From contig CAKZNT010000074.1 in the NCBI GenBank assembly GCA_937132065.1, positions 1-49,931 on the forward strand: a stretch of DNA of 49,931 bases, read 5' to 3'. The stretch comes from an uncultured Loktanella sp. GTDB lineage: Bacteria; Pseudomonadota; Alphaproteobacteria; Rhodobacterales; Rhodobacteraceae. Numbering within the stretch: position 1 is the first letter of the stretch; each line of letters starts with the position of its first letter. Below the pieces are notes generated by a model that saw only the letters and a program-made list of their open reading frames with translations, was not told the origin of the DNA and did no database searches. The position numbers and the translations under genes were made by a program. Shown in pieces: positions 32,310 through 41,509 of this stretch.

Positions 32310-33098
32310 ATGATCCCTACCTCCCCCAATGACAAAGACTTCCCGTGGTGGCTAATTGCGATCGCGGGCATTGGCGTTTGGATGTTCTGGCAGGTGCTTG
32401 CCGACCAGACCTATTCGGACGTGCTTTCGATCCTGCGCAAGGGGATCTGGACGACGATCTATGTGACGGTCATCGCATACGGGCTGGCCTGTGTGCTTGG
32501 GCTATTGCTGGCGCTGGCGGGCATGTCGCGGTGGCAGGTTTTGCGGCAGGTCGCGCGCTTTTATATCGAGATCGTGCGGGGCATACCGATCATTGTGCTT
32601 CTGCTTTACGTGGCTTTTGTGATCGCGCCCGCCATGGTGCTATCGTGGAACTGGCTGACGGGGTTGCTTGGGGTTGACCCGATCCGCACCCGCGATTTTT
32701 CCCTGTTGTGGCGGGCAGTTATCGCGCTCACTGTCGCCTACTCCTCGTTTTTGGCCGAGGTGTTTCGCGCAGGATTGCAATCCGTGGACAAGGGGCAAAT
32801 CGAGGCCGCCGAGGCGCTGGGCCTGACGGGTTGGCAGCGGTTTCGCCATATCGTTTTCCCCCAAGCGCTGCGCACCATTCTGCCACCTCTGGGCAATGAT
32901 TTTGTCGCGATGTTGAAGGACTCGTCGCTGGTGTCGGTCTTGGGCGTCACCGACATTACCCAGCTGGGCAAGGTCACCGCCGCAGGCAATTTCCGCTACT
33001 TTGAAACCTATAACGTGGTGGCGCTTGTCTATCTGACGATGACGATCACACTGTCGATTGTCCTGCGCAATTTCGAGCGCAGAATGCGCCAGCGTTAG
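32310..33098 (+). CDS. Amino-acid ABC transporter permease (HisM/GlnP family)
   Basis: The 262-residue integral membrane protein has an N-terminal helix (WWLIAIAGIGVWMFWQVL) and the binding-protein-dependent transport fold, with the EAA motif EAAEALGLTGWQRFRHIVFPQALR (about residues 165-190). It pairs with the preceding binding protein. The ATPase must be encoded elsewhere or shared, because the next gene is a peptidase. A hairpin overlaps the likely ribosome site. Confidence 0.9.
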   Translation: MIPTSPNDKDFPWWLIAIAGIGVWMFWQVLADQTYSDVLSILRKGIWTTIYVTVIAYGLACVLGLLLALAGMSRWQVLRQVARFYIEIVRGIPIIVLLLYVAFVIAPAMVLSWNWLTGLLGVDPIRTRDFSLLWRAVIALTVAYSSFLAEVFRAGLQSVDKGQIEAAEALGLTGWQRFRHIVFPQALRTILPPLGNDFVAMLKDSSLVSVLGVTDITQLGKVTAAGNFRYFETYNVVALVYLTMTITLSIVLRNFERRMRQR

Positions 33099-33155
33099 GT
33101 CAGGGGTAGCGCTCCGCAGGCGGGCGACCTAGGTTATGGACAAAGGAGATTTTCC

Positions 33156-35183
33156 ATGACCAATCCGCTCTTGTCCGACTGGGATACCCCGTTTGATTTA
33201 CCGCCCTTTGATGCGATTTCCGACGATGATTTTGCGCCAGCTTTGGACGCCGCACTCGAGGCCGCCAAGGCGAATATCAACGCGATTACGGCGACAACTG
33301 ACGCCCCGACGTTTACCAATACCATCGAGGCGCTGGAGGTTTCGGAGGCACTGTTGGGCCGTGTCTTGGGCACATTTTATGCCGTGGCAGGCGCCGACAG
33401 TAACCCCGAGCGCGAGGCGCTTCAGCGTGATTTCGCGCCAAAGCTAAGCGCCTACGGATCATGGATGAGTTCAAACCAGCCCCTATTTTCGCGCATAGAA
33501 ACGCTTTGGGATCAAAGGGATACGCTTGATCTTACCCCCGAACAATCGCGGGTGTTGATGCTGACGCGCCGTGGATTTGTGCGCTCTGGCGCATTGTTGC
33601 AAGGGGACGCGGCGGACAAGTTGCGCGACGTCAAATCGCGCCTCTCGGTCATTGGCACAGATTTCGTGCAAAACCTGCTCGCGGACGAGCGCGAATGGTT
33701 CATGCCGCTTGATGCTGACGGGCTGGCGGGCCTGCCGGATTTTGTCGTGGCAACCGCGCGGGCGGCTGGCAAGGAGAAGGACGCGGGTGGCCCAGTTCTG
33801 ACGCTTTCGCGCTCGTTGATCGTGCCGTTCTTACAGTTCTCGGACAGACGCGATTTGCGCCAGAAAGCCTATGAGGCATGGACGGCGCGGGGCGCGAATG
33901 GCGGCAAGACCGACAACCGCGCGATTGCCGCAGAAACCCTGAAACTGCGGGCGGATCGGGCGCAATTACTGGGCTATGAAACCTTTGCCGACTACAAGTT
34001 AGAGACCGAAATGGCAGGCACGCCAGCGGCGGTGCGCGACCTGTTGATGCAGGTCTGGGAACCCGCAAAAGAAAGCGCGCTCGCAGATGCAAAGCAGCTC
34101 GAGCGGATGCTGCACGCGGACGGCTGGGACGGCCCGCTAGAGGCATGGGACTGGCGCTATTATTCCGAAAAGCAACGCAAGAAGTTACACGATTTGGACG
34201 AGGCGGAGTTGAAGCCTTATCTGCAACTCGACCGCATGATCGAAGCGGCATTTGCCTGTTCGAACCGCTTGTTCGGGTTAACCTTTGAGGAGATTGACGC
34301 GCCAAAGTATCATGCGGATGTGCGGCTATGGGATGTGACGCGCAACGGCAAGCATGTTGCTGTTTTCATTGGAGATTACTTCGCGCGTGGGTCAAAACGT
34401 TCGGGCGCGTGGTGCTCTGCGATGCGGTCACAACAAAAGCTTGAAGGCGATATTCGCTCCCATGTTATTAACGTTTGCAACTTTGCCAAACCCGAGGACG
34501 GACAGCCCGCGCTATTGTCTTATGACGATGCGCGCACGTTGTTTCACGAGTTCGGCCATGCGCTTCATCAGATGTTATCGGACGTGACTTACGAAAGTAT
34601 TAGCGGCACGTCCGTGGCGCGCGATTTCGTCGAGTTGCCAAGCCAGCTTTTCGAGCATTGGCTGGAGGTTCCAGAGGTCTTGTCCGAGTTCGCAACCCAT
34701 GCCCAGACGGGCGAGCCGATGCCGGAGGATTTGCTTAAGCGGATGCTGAATGCGGCGACCTATGACATGGGCTTTTCGACGGTGGAATATGTGGCCTCTG
34801 CCCTTGTCGATCTAGGCTTTCATGAAGGACCGCCGCCCGCTGACCCGATGCAGAAACAGGCTGAAATCCTTGAAGAAATCGGGATGCCCCATGCCATTCG
34901 GATGCGCCATGCGACCCCGCATTTTGCACATGTTTTTGCAGGTGACGGCTACTCTTGCGGCTACTACAGCTACATGTGGTCAGAGGTGATGGACGCGGAT
35001 GCATTCGCGGCATTTGAAGAGGTGGGCGACCCGTTTGATCCTGCCCTTGCCAAGCGCTTGGAGGCGACGATTTTGTCGTCTGGCGGGTCAGTTGATGCGG
35101 CCGAACTCTACACCGATTTCCGTGGGCGATTGCCCGGCGTTCAGGCGCTTTTGAAGGGGCGCGGATTGGCGCAGGACAGCTAG
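33156..35183 (+). CDS. M3-family zinc oligopeptidase
   Basis: The 675-residue cytosolic metallopeptidase has the motif FHEFGHALH with zinc ligands His464 and His468, catalytic Glu465 and the third ligand Glu493 in DFVELPSQ. The spacing of 29 residues is as in thimet oligopeptidase. It most resembles oligopeptidase A / dipeptidyl carboxypeptidase type enzymes, which degrade signal peptides and short peptides. AAAGGAG precedes ATG 33156. It may share transcription with the upstream transporter genes. Confidence 0.94.
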   Translation: MTNPLLSDWDTPFDLPPFDAISDDDFAPALDAALEAAKANINAITATTDAPTFTNTIEALEVSEALLGRVLGTFYAVAGADSNPEREALQRDFAPKLSAYGSWMSSNQPLFSRIETLWDQRDTLDLTPEQSRVLMLTRRGFVRSGALLQGDAADKLRDVKSRLSVIGTDFVQNLLADEREWFMPLDADGLAGLPDFVVATARAAGKEKDAGGPVLTLSRSLIVPFLQFSDRRDLRQKAYEAWTARGANGGKTDNRAIAAETLKLRADRAQLLGYETFADYKLETEMAGTPAAVRDLLMQVWEPAKESALADAKQLERMLHADGWDGPLEAWDWRYYSEKQRKKLHDLDEAELKPYLQLDRMIEAAFACSNRLFGLTFEEIDAPKYHADVRLWDVTRNGKHVAVFIGDYFARGSKRSGAWCSAMRSQQKLEGDIRSHVINVCNFAKPEDGQPALLSYDDARTLFHEFGHALHQMLSDVTYESISGTSVARDFVELPSQLFEHWLEVPEVLSEFATHAQTGEPMPEDLLKRMLNAATYDMGFSTVEYVASALVDLGFHEGPPPADPMQKQAEILEEIGMPHAIRMRHATPHFAHVFAGDGYSCGYYSYMWSEVMDADAFAAFEEVGDPFDPALAKRLEATILSSGGSVDAAELYTDFRGRLPGVQALLKGRGLAQDS

Positions 35184-35190
35184 AAAGAGC

Positions 35191-35230
35191 CATGCACAGG
35201 GCGTGCAGCAAGCGTGCACCGTCCGTGCAC
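35191..35230. repeat. Phased heptamer array A (11-bp period)
   Basis: Four heptamers, CATGCAC, CGTGCAG, CGTGCAC and CGTGCAC, each followed by four bases, place TGCA at 35193, 35204, 35215 and 35226, exactly 11 bp apart. The array fills the 51-base gap between two convergent genes. A second array with the same core and period is at 45539-45567. Confidence 0.75.
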
Positions 35231-35234
35231 TGAT

Positions 35235-36140
35235 TTAACGCGGGTCGTCGGGGTGTTTTTCAACGCCAACAGGATCTTTGTGGATCAGCACATCGGCACG
35301 CGGGTAGGCGGCGGTGATGGCGCGGCGCAGGGCGGCGCCGATGGCGTGCGCGTCATCAAGGCTTTGTGCCCCGTCAAGTTCGATGTGCAGGTTCACGAAC
35401 ACGCGGCTACCTGCAACCCGTGTCTTGAGGTCATGGAACCCGTGCACCCCGTCGAAATCACCCGCGATGGCAGCAATACCTGCGATCATCTCAGGGTCCG
35501 CTTGGCGATCCATAAGGGCGTCAAACGCGGCCTTGCCGATCCTGAGCGCGCCAAAGGCGAGCAGGAGTGCCGCAGCAAGGGCCACGATGCTGTCGATTTG
35601 CCCAAGCCCGAATTTTGCCGAGGCCCATAGCGCGATGAGTGCCCCGACATTGGGGATCAGGTCACCAAGGTAGTGCAAGCTATCGGCGGCAACCACGCGG
35701 TTCCCCGTTTGGCTGGCAACGCGGCGCTGCCATGCGACAAGCCCTAGCGTCACAATAATCGAGAATACCATAATCGCCATGCCGCTCGCCTCGCGTTCGG
35801 GCAGGGTCACGGTGTCATCAAGCAGGCGCATGATCGCGGCCACGCCGATGACTGTCGCGGATATCAGGATAAAGATGGATTGCCCGAGTGCGGCCAGATC
35901 TTCGGCAGAGGTATGCCCGAAGTTATGGTCGTCGTCGGCAGGTTTGGCTGCATAGGCGATGGCCACAAGCCCGCCAAGCGACATCATCAGATCCATCGCG
36001 CTGTCGGCGAGCGTGGCCGCAATCGAAAGCGAGCCTGTTTGCCCCAAGGCCCAGAGTTTTGCGATGACCAAGACCAATGCCACGCTGACCGATAGCAGCC
36101 CTGCGGAAAGGTTCAGGCGGGTGTCTGATTTGATATCCAT
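35235..36140 (-). CDS. Cation diffusion facilitator transporter, FieF-like
   Basis: The 301-residue protein has six membrane helices and a cytosolic C-terminal domain. The metal-site residues appear as DSAMD in helix 2, NFGHTSAEDLAAL between helices 2 and 3, and ADSLHYLGD in helix 5. The last corresponds to the HxxxD/DxxxD pair of zinc and iron exporters. CDF proteins export Zn2+, Fe2+ or other divalent metals by proton antiport. The metal cannot be fixed from sequence. It is convergent with the M3 peptidase, with a phased repeat array in the gap. Confidence 0.9.
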   Translation of the reverse strand: MDIKSDTRLNLSAGLLSVSVALVLVIAKLWALGQTGSLSIAATLADSAMDLMMSLGGLVAIAYAAKPADDDHNFGHTSAEDLAALGQSIFILISATVIGVAAIMRLLDDTVTLPEREASGMAIMVFSIIVTLGLVAWQRRVASQTGNRVVAADSLHYLGDLIPNVGALIALWASAKFGLGQIDSIVALAAALLLAFGALRIGKAAFDALMDRQADPEMIAGIAAIAGDFDGVHGFHDLKTRVAGSRVFVNLHIELDGAQSLDDAHAIGAALRRAITAAYPRADVLIHKDPVGVEKHPDDPR

Positions 36141-36178
36141 GCCGCTGGTTTAGCGGTGTGACGGGCTGGCGAAAACCC

Positions 36179-36697
36179 CTAGTCGCGCAACTCGTCGGCG
36201 CCAACGCCCCAAAGCACGTCTTTTGGCGCCCAGCCCTTGTAGCCGCCCGCATTCAGTTTGCACCACGCCGTTTCGCATTCATCAAGTTTCGCGATCACGC
36301 CGAGTTCGAGCACGGCGTTTTCGGTCGCGCCTGCGTCAGGGCGTGCCCGTAAAACCAGCATATCCTTGTCGATGATCACAGTGCGCACGCCCGACAGCAT
36401 GGTGTAGTGCACCCAGCCGCCTTGCCCTTCGCGATCAATCACCCGCCGCCAGTGCCCGTATTCGGCAACCACTTGCAGTGGCATGTTGCGCCGCTGAAAT
36501 ACCCAGTCGATCCGATGGGTCAGCGAGGGACCACGGCGCACGTTTGCCTCTGATGCCTTGAGCGATACAAAGCGCGGCAATGGCAGATTGGTTTCGGGGC
36601 CAAGCGCGGGCGGCACTGCGGGCGCGCCCGTTTCTTGCGCGGCAAGAGGGGCCGCGCAGACCAGCGCGAAACAGAGAACTTTGGCGAATGAAAACAT
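36179..36697 (-). CDS. Secreted protein with SH3-like domains
   Basis: The 172-residue protein has a signal peptide (MFSFAKVLCFALVCAAPLAAQ) and two SH3-type repeats. The first contains ANVRRGPSLTHRIDWVF and WRRVIDREGQGGWVHYTML; the second contains VLRARPDAGATENAVLELGV and WCKLNAGGYKGWAPKDVLWG. Such domains bind cell-wall peptides or polysaccharides. ATG 36697 starts the signal peptide, and longer upstream readings are not supported. The gene is divergent from the dehydrogenase gene. Confidence 0.85.
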   Translation of the reverse strand: MFSFAKVLCFALVCAAPLAAQETGAPAVPPALGPETNLPLPRFVSLKASEANVRRGPSLTHRIDWVFQRRNMPLQVVAEYGHWRRVIDREGQGGWVHYTMLSGVRTVIIDKDMLVLRARPDAGATENAVLELGVIAKLDECETAWCKLNAGGYKGWAPKDVLWGVGADELRD

Positions 36698-36808
36698 AAC
36701 CTGTTTGCCTTTATCACTACTCTTTTGGCGCTGGGTTCTTGTGCCTCGCGTCCGTATCTTGCAACCTGACAGTAACAAAGTGATTTGGGAAGCAAGGGAG
36801 TGCTGATC

Positions 36809-37795
36809 ATGCAAGGTAAACGCTTGAGTGTTGTTGTGACGCGACGATTGCCCGATGTTGTCGAGACCAGATTGAGCGAGTTGTTCAATGTCTCGTTGCG
36901 CGATGACGACACGCCGATGACCCGCGAGGAGCTGGCAGAGGCAATGCGCACCGCCGATGTCTTGGTTCCGACGATTACCGACAATATTGACGCCGCCCTT
37001 TTGGCGGGCTCGGGCGAGAACATGCGCCTGATTGCCCAATACGGCGCGGGTGTCGATAACATTGATGTTTCAACGGCCCGCCAACGGGGCATTCAGGTGA
37101 GCAACACGCCGGGTGTGACGACCGATGATACCGCCGATATGGCGATGGCCCTGATGCTTGCCGTGACCCGCCGTATCCCCGAGGGGTTGCGTGTGATGCA
37201 GGATGGATCATGGACGGGGTGGAGCCCGACCGCGATGCTTGGCGGGCGGATCGGGGGGCGCCGTTTGGGCATTTTGGGCATGGGCCGTATTGGCCGCGCT
37301 GTGGCCCAACGCGCCGCCGCGTTTGGCATGCAGGTGCATTACCACAACCGCAAGAGGCTACGCCCCGAGCAGGAAGAGGCGCTGGATGCGACCTATTGGG
37401 AGAGCCTCGACCAGATGGTGTCGCGCATGGATGTGGTCATGGTGAGCTGCCCGCATACCCCCTCGACGTTTCATTTGATGAATGCCCGCCGCCTGAAGCT
37501 GATGAAGCCAGAGGCGGTTCTGGTGAACGTGTCGCGCGGCGAGGTTGTGGACGAAAACGCCCTGACCCGTATGCTGCGCGCTGGTGAACTGGCGGGGGCT
37601 GGCTTGGACGTGTTTGAAAACGCCCACGACATTAACCCACGCCTGAAGGAACTGCCCAACGTTGTTTTGCTACCGCATATGGGATCAGCGACCCTTGAGG
37701 GCCGTATCGAGATGGGCGAGAAGGTGATCATCAACATCAAGACATTCGCGGACGGGCATCGGCCACCCGATTTGGTTGTGCCGTCGATGTTGTAA
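36809..37795 (+). CDS. D-isomer-specific 2-hydroxyacid dehydrogenase (glyoxylate/hydroxypyruvate reductase type)
   Basis: The 328-residue protein has the NAD(P)-binding LGILGMGRIGRAVAQRA and the catalytic triad in order: Arg in VNVSRGEVVDE, Glu in GLDVFENA and His in VVLLPHMGSAT. The GRIGGRR extension before the dinucleotide motif and the YHNRKRL cofactor segment suggest NADP preference. It may reduce glyoxylate or hydroxypyruvate, but D-lactate-type substrates are possible. ATG 36809 follows AAGGGAG at spacing 8. Confidence 0.9.
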   Translation: MQGKRLSVVVTRRLPDVVETRLSELFNVSLRDDDTPMTREELAEAMRTADVLVPTITDNIDAALLAGSGENMRLIAQYGAGVDNIDVSTARQRGIQVSNTPGVTTDDTADMAMALMLAVTRRIPEGLRVMQDGSWTGWSPTAMLGGRIGGRRLGILGMGRIGRAVAQRAAAFGMQVHYHNRKRLRPEQEEALDATYWESLDQMVSRMDVVMVSCPHTPSTFHLMNARRLKLMKPEAVLVNVSRGEVVDENALTRMLRAGELAGAGLDVFENAHDINPRLKELPNVVLLPHMGSATLEGRIEMGEKVIINIKTFADGHRPPDLVVPSML

Positions 37796-37803
37796 GGCAT
37801 ATT

Positions 37804-37840
37804 GGTCGGGCCTTGCGGCCCGATCATTGCATTCGGCAAT
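37804..37840. terminator. Tandem hairpins between convergent genes
   Basis: A 9-bp stem with one G-T pair (arms 37804-37812 and 37817-37825, loop TTGC) is followed at once by a 5-bp stem (ATTGC 37826-37830, GCAAT 37836-37840). They fill the gap between the dehydrogenase stop (37795) and the small lipoprotein stop (37851) and can act in both directions. No long T-run is present. Confidence 0.6.
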
Positions 37841-37850
37841 GCTGCAAGGT

Positions 37851-38003
37851 TTAGCGCGCGTCCTCGAGGGTCAGCACGTAATTGGATGCGGAAAAGCGAA
37901 GCATGTCATTATCTGCACGTCCTGCAACGTATGAGCCTTGGGCGTCCATACAGGCACCCAAAACCGACATTGCGACGAGCGCAAGCACGGTTGTGCGTTT
38001 CAT
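37851..38003 (-). CDS. Small lipoprotein, 50 residues
   Basis: The gene runs from ATG 38003 to TAA 37851-37853. GGAG lies seven bases upstream of the start. The protein begins MKRTTVLALVAMSVLGAC, a lipoprotein signal peptide with lipobox VLGAC. The mature part is about 33 residues (MDAQGSYVAGRADNDMLRF, then SASNYVLTLEDAR). It lies convergent to the dehydrogenase gene behind a shared tandem hairpin. No homologue is recognised and no function is assigned. The clean start site and lipobox support a real gene. Confidence 0.72.
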   Translation of the reverse strand: MKRTTVLALVAMSVLGACMDAQGSYVAGRADNDMLRFSASNYVLTLEDAR

Positions 38004-38082
38004 TTCTGTTCTCCTCAACGTCCACTTCTAACGAGTGGTAACCAACATATAGCACATGTCAGGGCATTTTACGAGGGGGAGA

Positions 38083-38157
38083 ATGAAAATTCGCTTCTTG
38101 ATCAAGGGGTTCTCGCCAGAAGGCACATTTAGATGCCTCCGGCGGGAGTTTGACTAG
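38083..38157 (+). CDS. Possible 24-residue micro-ORF ending in the dispersed repeat
   Basis: ATG 38083 follows a purine-rich GAGGGGGAG stretch. The frame reads MKIRFLIKGFSPEGTF and then RCLRREFD before TAG 38155-38157. Its last codons come from the dispersed repeat at 38135-38154. The ribosome-like stretch is the only support, and chance is a real possibility. Confidence 0.2.
   Translation: MKIRFLIKGFSPEGTFRCLRREFD
38135..38154 (+). repeat. Dispersed intergenic repeat, copy 2
   Basis: The 20 bases are identical to 29891-29910 and lie in the same orientation, 25 bases from the panB stop. The downstream A-rich tail of copy 1 is not retained here. Confidence 0.6.
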
Positions 38158-38178
38158 ACATAGAAACCCGGCGTGGAT

Positions 38179-38991
38179 TTAGCGATACACTTCGTCTTCG
38201 GAGGGGAAGGAGCGGTCTTTGACGTCAGATGCGTAGCGCTTGACCGAGTCTTCGATCATGGGGCCAAGCGAGCCATAGACCTTGACGAATTTTGGTGTCC
38301 AAGGGTTCATGCCGAGCATGTCTTCAAGCACGAGAATTTGCCCGTCACAATCCGCCGATGCGCCGATGCCGATTGTGGGGATTGCGATCTCTTTGGTGAT
38401 TTTGGAGGCGAGCGGTTCGACCATCCCTTCGAGCACCACCGAGAATGCGCCCGCATTGGTCACCGCATGTGCGTCTGCGATATGCGCGGCCCATGTGTCT
38501 TCGTCGCGCCCTTGGGTTTTGAACCCGCCCATGACGTGCGAGGACTGCGGTGTCAGCCCGATATGCGCCATCACGGGAATACCCCGTTCGGTCAGGAATT
38601 TGATCGTATCGGCCATGCGCGCGCCGCCTTCGAGCTTGATCGCCCCGCAGGAGGTTTCTTTCATAATCTTGGCGGCATTGCGAAACGCGATATTCGGGCT
38701 TTCCTCGTAGGTTCCAAAGGGCATATCGACGACGATCAACGCCTTTTGCGTGCCGCGCACCACGGCCTTGCCATGCATGATCATCAGATCAAGGGGCACG
38801 CCAACGGTGCTATCCATCCCGTGCATGACCATGCCAAGGCTGTCTCCGACGAGGATGAAGTCGGCGTATTTATCAACGATTGCTGCCGTATGCGCGTGAT
38901 AGGATGTCAGCGAGACAATCGGATCGCCGCCCTTGCGGTTGGCAATCTGGGGCACGGTATTACGGCGGATGGTTTCTGTTTGGGTGCTCAT
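38179..38991 (-). CDS. panB: 3-methyl-2-oxobutanoate hydroxymethyltransferase
   Basis: The 270-residue TIM-barrel enzyme makes ketopantoate from alpha-ketoisovalerate and methylenetetrahydrofolate, the first committed step to pantothenate. It shows [15 protein letters not shown], the metal-binding [29 protein letters not shown] and [11 protein letters not shown]. It overlaps the panC stop by four bases. Confidence 0.97.
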   Translation of the reverse strand: MSTQTETIRRNTVPQIANRKGGDPIVSLTSYHAHTAAIVDKYADFILVGDSLGMVMHGMDSTVGVPLDLMIMHGKAVVRGTQKALIVVDMPFGTYEESPNIAFRNAAKIMKETSCGAIKLEGGARMADTIKFLTERGIPVMAHIGLTPQSSHVMGGFKTQGRDEDTWAAHIADAHAVTNAGAFSVVLEGMVEPLASKITKEIAIPTIGIGASADCDGQILVLEDMLGMNPWTPKFVKVYGSLGPMIEDSVKRYASDVKDRSFPSEDEVYR

Positions 38992-39833
38992 CTTGGTGAG
39001 ACCTCCTTTTGGTCGATCAGTAGGATGTCGCCGAATTCGGCGGACACCATGATGCCCACGGGCGCGGTTAGCGGCCCTGATGCGGGGGCGAAAGTGGTTG
39101 GGTCCACGATATCGACCGCTTTGAGCACCGCAAGGGGTTGCGTGCGAATAGTTGCGGCAATCGCCTCTGCGGCGGTCTCGACGGTTTCACCCGCATGCAA
39201 AAGCGCCTCGGCGGCAGTGAGCGCGGCGATCAGGATCGGAGCGGCGGCGCGGTGCTCGGGGGTCAGGCGCACATTGCGCGATGACATTGCAACGCCGTCC
39301 GCCTCGCGCACGGTCGGCACGCCGTGGATCGCGATCGGCACGTGCAAGTCGTAAACCATGCGCCGGATCACGGCGAGTTGCTGGTAGTCTTTCTCGCCAA
39401 AGTAGGCGGCGTCCGCCCCGACGATGTTGAAGAGCTTGGTCACGACAGTGGCAACACCCCGATAATGTCCGGGCCGCACAAGCCCGTGAAACACATGCGC
39501 AAGCCCCGTTGTCTCGACGATGGTTTCATCGCTGGCGCGGTAGATTTCCTCCACGGCGGGCAGAAAGACGGCCCCGACACCCGCAGCGCGCAGCATTGCG
39601 AGATCTTGCTCTTCGGTGCGCGGATAGGTTTCGAGGTCGGAGGGGTTTCCAAACTGCGAAGGGTTCACGAAAATCGTTGCAACGACACCCGCATGGGCCT
39701 GCGTGGCGGCATTCACAAGGGCGATATGCCCCGCGTGCAATGCCCCCATCGTGGTCACCAGGCCAACCGAGCCGTTTTTGCGCATCTCTTGAACGGCGGC
39801 GCGAATTTCGGCAATCGTGCGGCAGATTTTCAT
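38988..39833 (-). CDS. panC: Pantothenate synthetase
   Basis: The 281-residue enzyme condenses pantoate and beta-alanine with ATP. It has the class I nucleotidyltransferase motif [51 protein letters not shown] and the KMSKS-like [11 protein letters not shown] 39833 is chosen with AGGA nine bases upstream. A TTG at 39836 is one codon longer. It is the first gene of the panC-panB operon. Confidence 0.96.
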   Translation of the reverse strand: MKICRTIAEIRAAVQEMRKNGSVGLVTTMGALHAGHIALVNAATQAHAGVVATIFVNPSQFGNPSDLETYPRTEEQDLAMLRAAGVGAVFLPAVEEIYRASDETIVETTGLAHVFHGLVRPGHYRGVATVVTKLFNIVGADAAYFGEKDYQQLAVIRRMVYDLHVPIAIHGVPTVREADGVAMSSRNVRLTPEHRAAAPILIAALTAAEALLHAGETVETAAEAIAATIRTQPLAVLKAVDIVDPTTFAPASGPLTAPVGIMVSAEFGDILLIDQKEVSPR

Positions 39834-39976
39834 CAATTTATCCTTATAGCACAGTGTTATACATCAATAGGCGCTGCGCAACGGGGCATCAAGTGCCACA
39901 ATATTACCGCAACAGTGCCGAAAGATAGGCGGGATTGTTGCGCAACCTAGGGGCGTGGTAATTTGAAAGAGCAGCT

Positions 39977-41371
39977 ATGAACCGTTTTATTTTCCCTATT
40001 TTGTTTGGTGGCATCTTATTGGTGTGTATTTTTGGCCTGATGTTGTTTCAGCAGATGGGCGGCGAGATTGTCTCGGATGGTGCATCCGCCGATAACTCCG
40101 AGATTGAAACCGAGAATTCCCGTGACGGGTCCGGCATCATGTTTGCCTTGCAGATGATGTATGAGGACATGACGGGCGCGGCTGTTGTTACCCCCAAGAT
40201 CGATGTTTCCGGATTTGTGCCAGAAGCCCCGAATGGCTGGTTCCCGACCCCCTATAAGAACGCGGACGGCGAAGCGATTACCCAAACCACATTGTCGCGG
40301 GGCCCGATTGCCAAGAACGCCACCAACACCATGCTGATGCAGTTTGACGGTCTGGCACGCGGCAAGGGCAACGGATTTGCCGTGACCTACAAGCGCGGCG
40401 AACAGATGATTGCCTATATGATGTATGTGCCTGACCAGTTTAATTCCCGCACCGTGCGCGGTGGCATTATGGCGGCGATTTCAAGCAACATGAGTGCTGC
40501 CAGCTTTGGCGGGTCGCCTGATACCTTCGCGCTCCACCACGGCGTGCCGATTTCAGCCGCCCCGAGCTATGTGCGCAGCCAGTCGTCTTCCGAGAATGTG
40601 CCCGTCGATTACCGTGTTTTCAACGCCAATGTCGGCGGCATGTTCAAGATCAAGATCCTGACCAACAGCAGCTATGCGGCCGTTGCGAAAGTGATGCAAG
40701 CGATCCCGATGGGGGCATTGATTGCCAAGCTGCCAGAGCCAGAGCCGCACCTGCTGATCAGCACAGATTTTCAGACCCGCGATGCGGAGTTGAGCGCCGA
40801 AGTGCCCGTTAGCCCGTCGATTGCCCGCCGCGCCTATATGATGAGCAAGGTCCGTCTGGATTATTCCGATCTCGATACCGACCTGCTGGATGATATCATG
40901 GATCGCCGAGTGCGCGATTGGGAGACTGCCTTTGAGGATCACGGCACAGCGCTTGGTGTCGAGGCTGAAATCCGCGCCCTGCTGGGTGAAATGCCCGATC
41001 TGCCCCCATCGCTCGCCGTTGAATATAACGCCCGTGCCCTGAAGCGAATGGACCGCGACTGGACCGACAACGAGGAAACGATCCTGAGCAAGATGGCCCG
41101 CCGCCAGATCACCGAGCGCAAGCATATGGAGCGCTACCTGCGGGACGGCGAGCATATCTCGGAGGAGATTATCACACTGATCAACCTGTTGCCCGAAACC
41201 TATGACGCGGCCTCGCTTGAGGAACCTGTGATCGTTGAATCTCCGATCTCGGCCCGTGATCTGGTGATCCGTCGTGGCACAAAAATCGGCCAAGGCGAGA
41301 GCACATTCGGCAACTGCTCGATCGAACACGGCGTGCGCCGCTGTGTTGTGGGCGGACTGGACGACAACTAA
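39977..41371 (+). CDS. Unknown membrane-anchored protein, 464 residues
   Basis: The protein has an N-terminal membrane helix (FIFPILFGGILLVCIFGLMLF, about 4-24) and a long, probably periplasmic, body. The body contains GFVPEAPNGWFPTPYKNADG, GFAVTYKRGEQMIAYMMYVPD and a charged helical region near 310-390 rich in RRVRDWE, EAEIRALLGE and ITERKHMERYLRDGE. The two C-terminal cysteines (FGNCSIEHGVRRCVVGG) could form a disulfide. I do not recognise a named family. A clear terminator follows. It is divergent from panC with its own 140-base upstream region. Confidence 0.85.
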   Translation: MNRFIFPILFGGILLVCIFGLMLFQQMGGEIVSDGASADNSEIETENSRDGSGIMFALQMMYEDMTGAAVVTPKIDVSGFVPEAPNGWFPTPYKNADGEAITQTTLSRGPIAKNATNTMLMQFDGLARGKGNGFAVTYKRGEQMIAYMMYVPDQFNSRTVRGGIMAAISSNMSAASFGGSPDTFALHHGVPISAAPSYVRSQSSSENVPVDYRVFNANVGGMFKIKILTNSSYAAVAKVMQAIPMGALIAKLPEPEPHLLISTDFQTRDAELSAEVPVSPSIARRAYMMSKVRLDYSDLDTDLLDDIMDRRVRDWETAFEDHGTALGVEAEIRALLGEMPDLPPSLAVEYNARALKRMDRDWTDNEETILSKMARRQITERKHMERYLRDGEHISEEIITLINLLPETYDAASLEEPVIVESPISARDLVIRRGTKIGQGESTFGNCSIEHGVRRCVVGGLDDN

Positions 41372-41379
41372 ACCCGATG

Positions 41380-41406
41380 AACGGCCCCAAATGCGGGGCC
41401 GTTTTC
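41380..41406 (+). terminator. Intrinsic terminator after the 464-residue protein gene
   Basis: AACGGCCCC (41380-41388) and GGGGCCGTT (41395-41403) form a perfect 9-bp stem with loop AAATGC. The right arm's TT runs on into further Ts (41402-41405). Confidence 0.8.
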
Positions 41407-41509
41407 GCGCCGCTGTCGCAATCGTGCGCTGACAGGTCGGCTGGTTCTGGTGCGAGCCTTCGTTTTCGCGCAATTTATGCCATAGCATATCTGCGGAGGA
41501 ATCGGCCCC

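Noticed and set aside
39868..39950. Partial direct repeats with ATAGGCG and TGCGCAAC upstream of the 464-residue protein gene
   Set aside because: The spacing between the two cores differs between copies and the match is short, so chance cannot be excluded.
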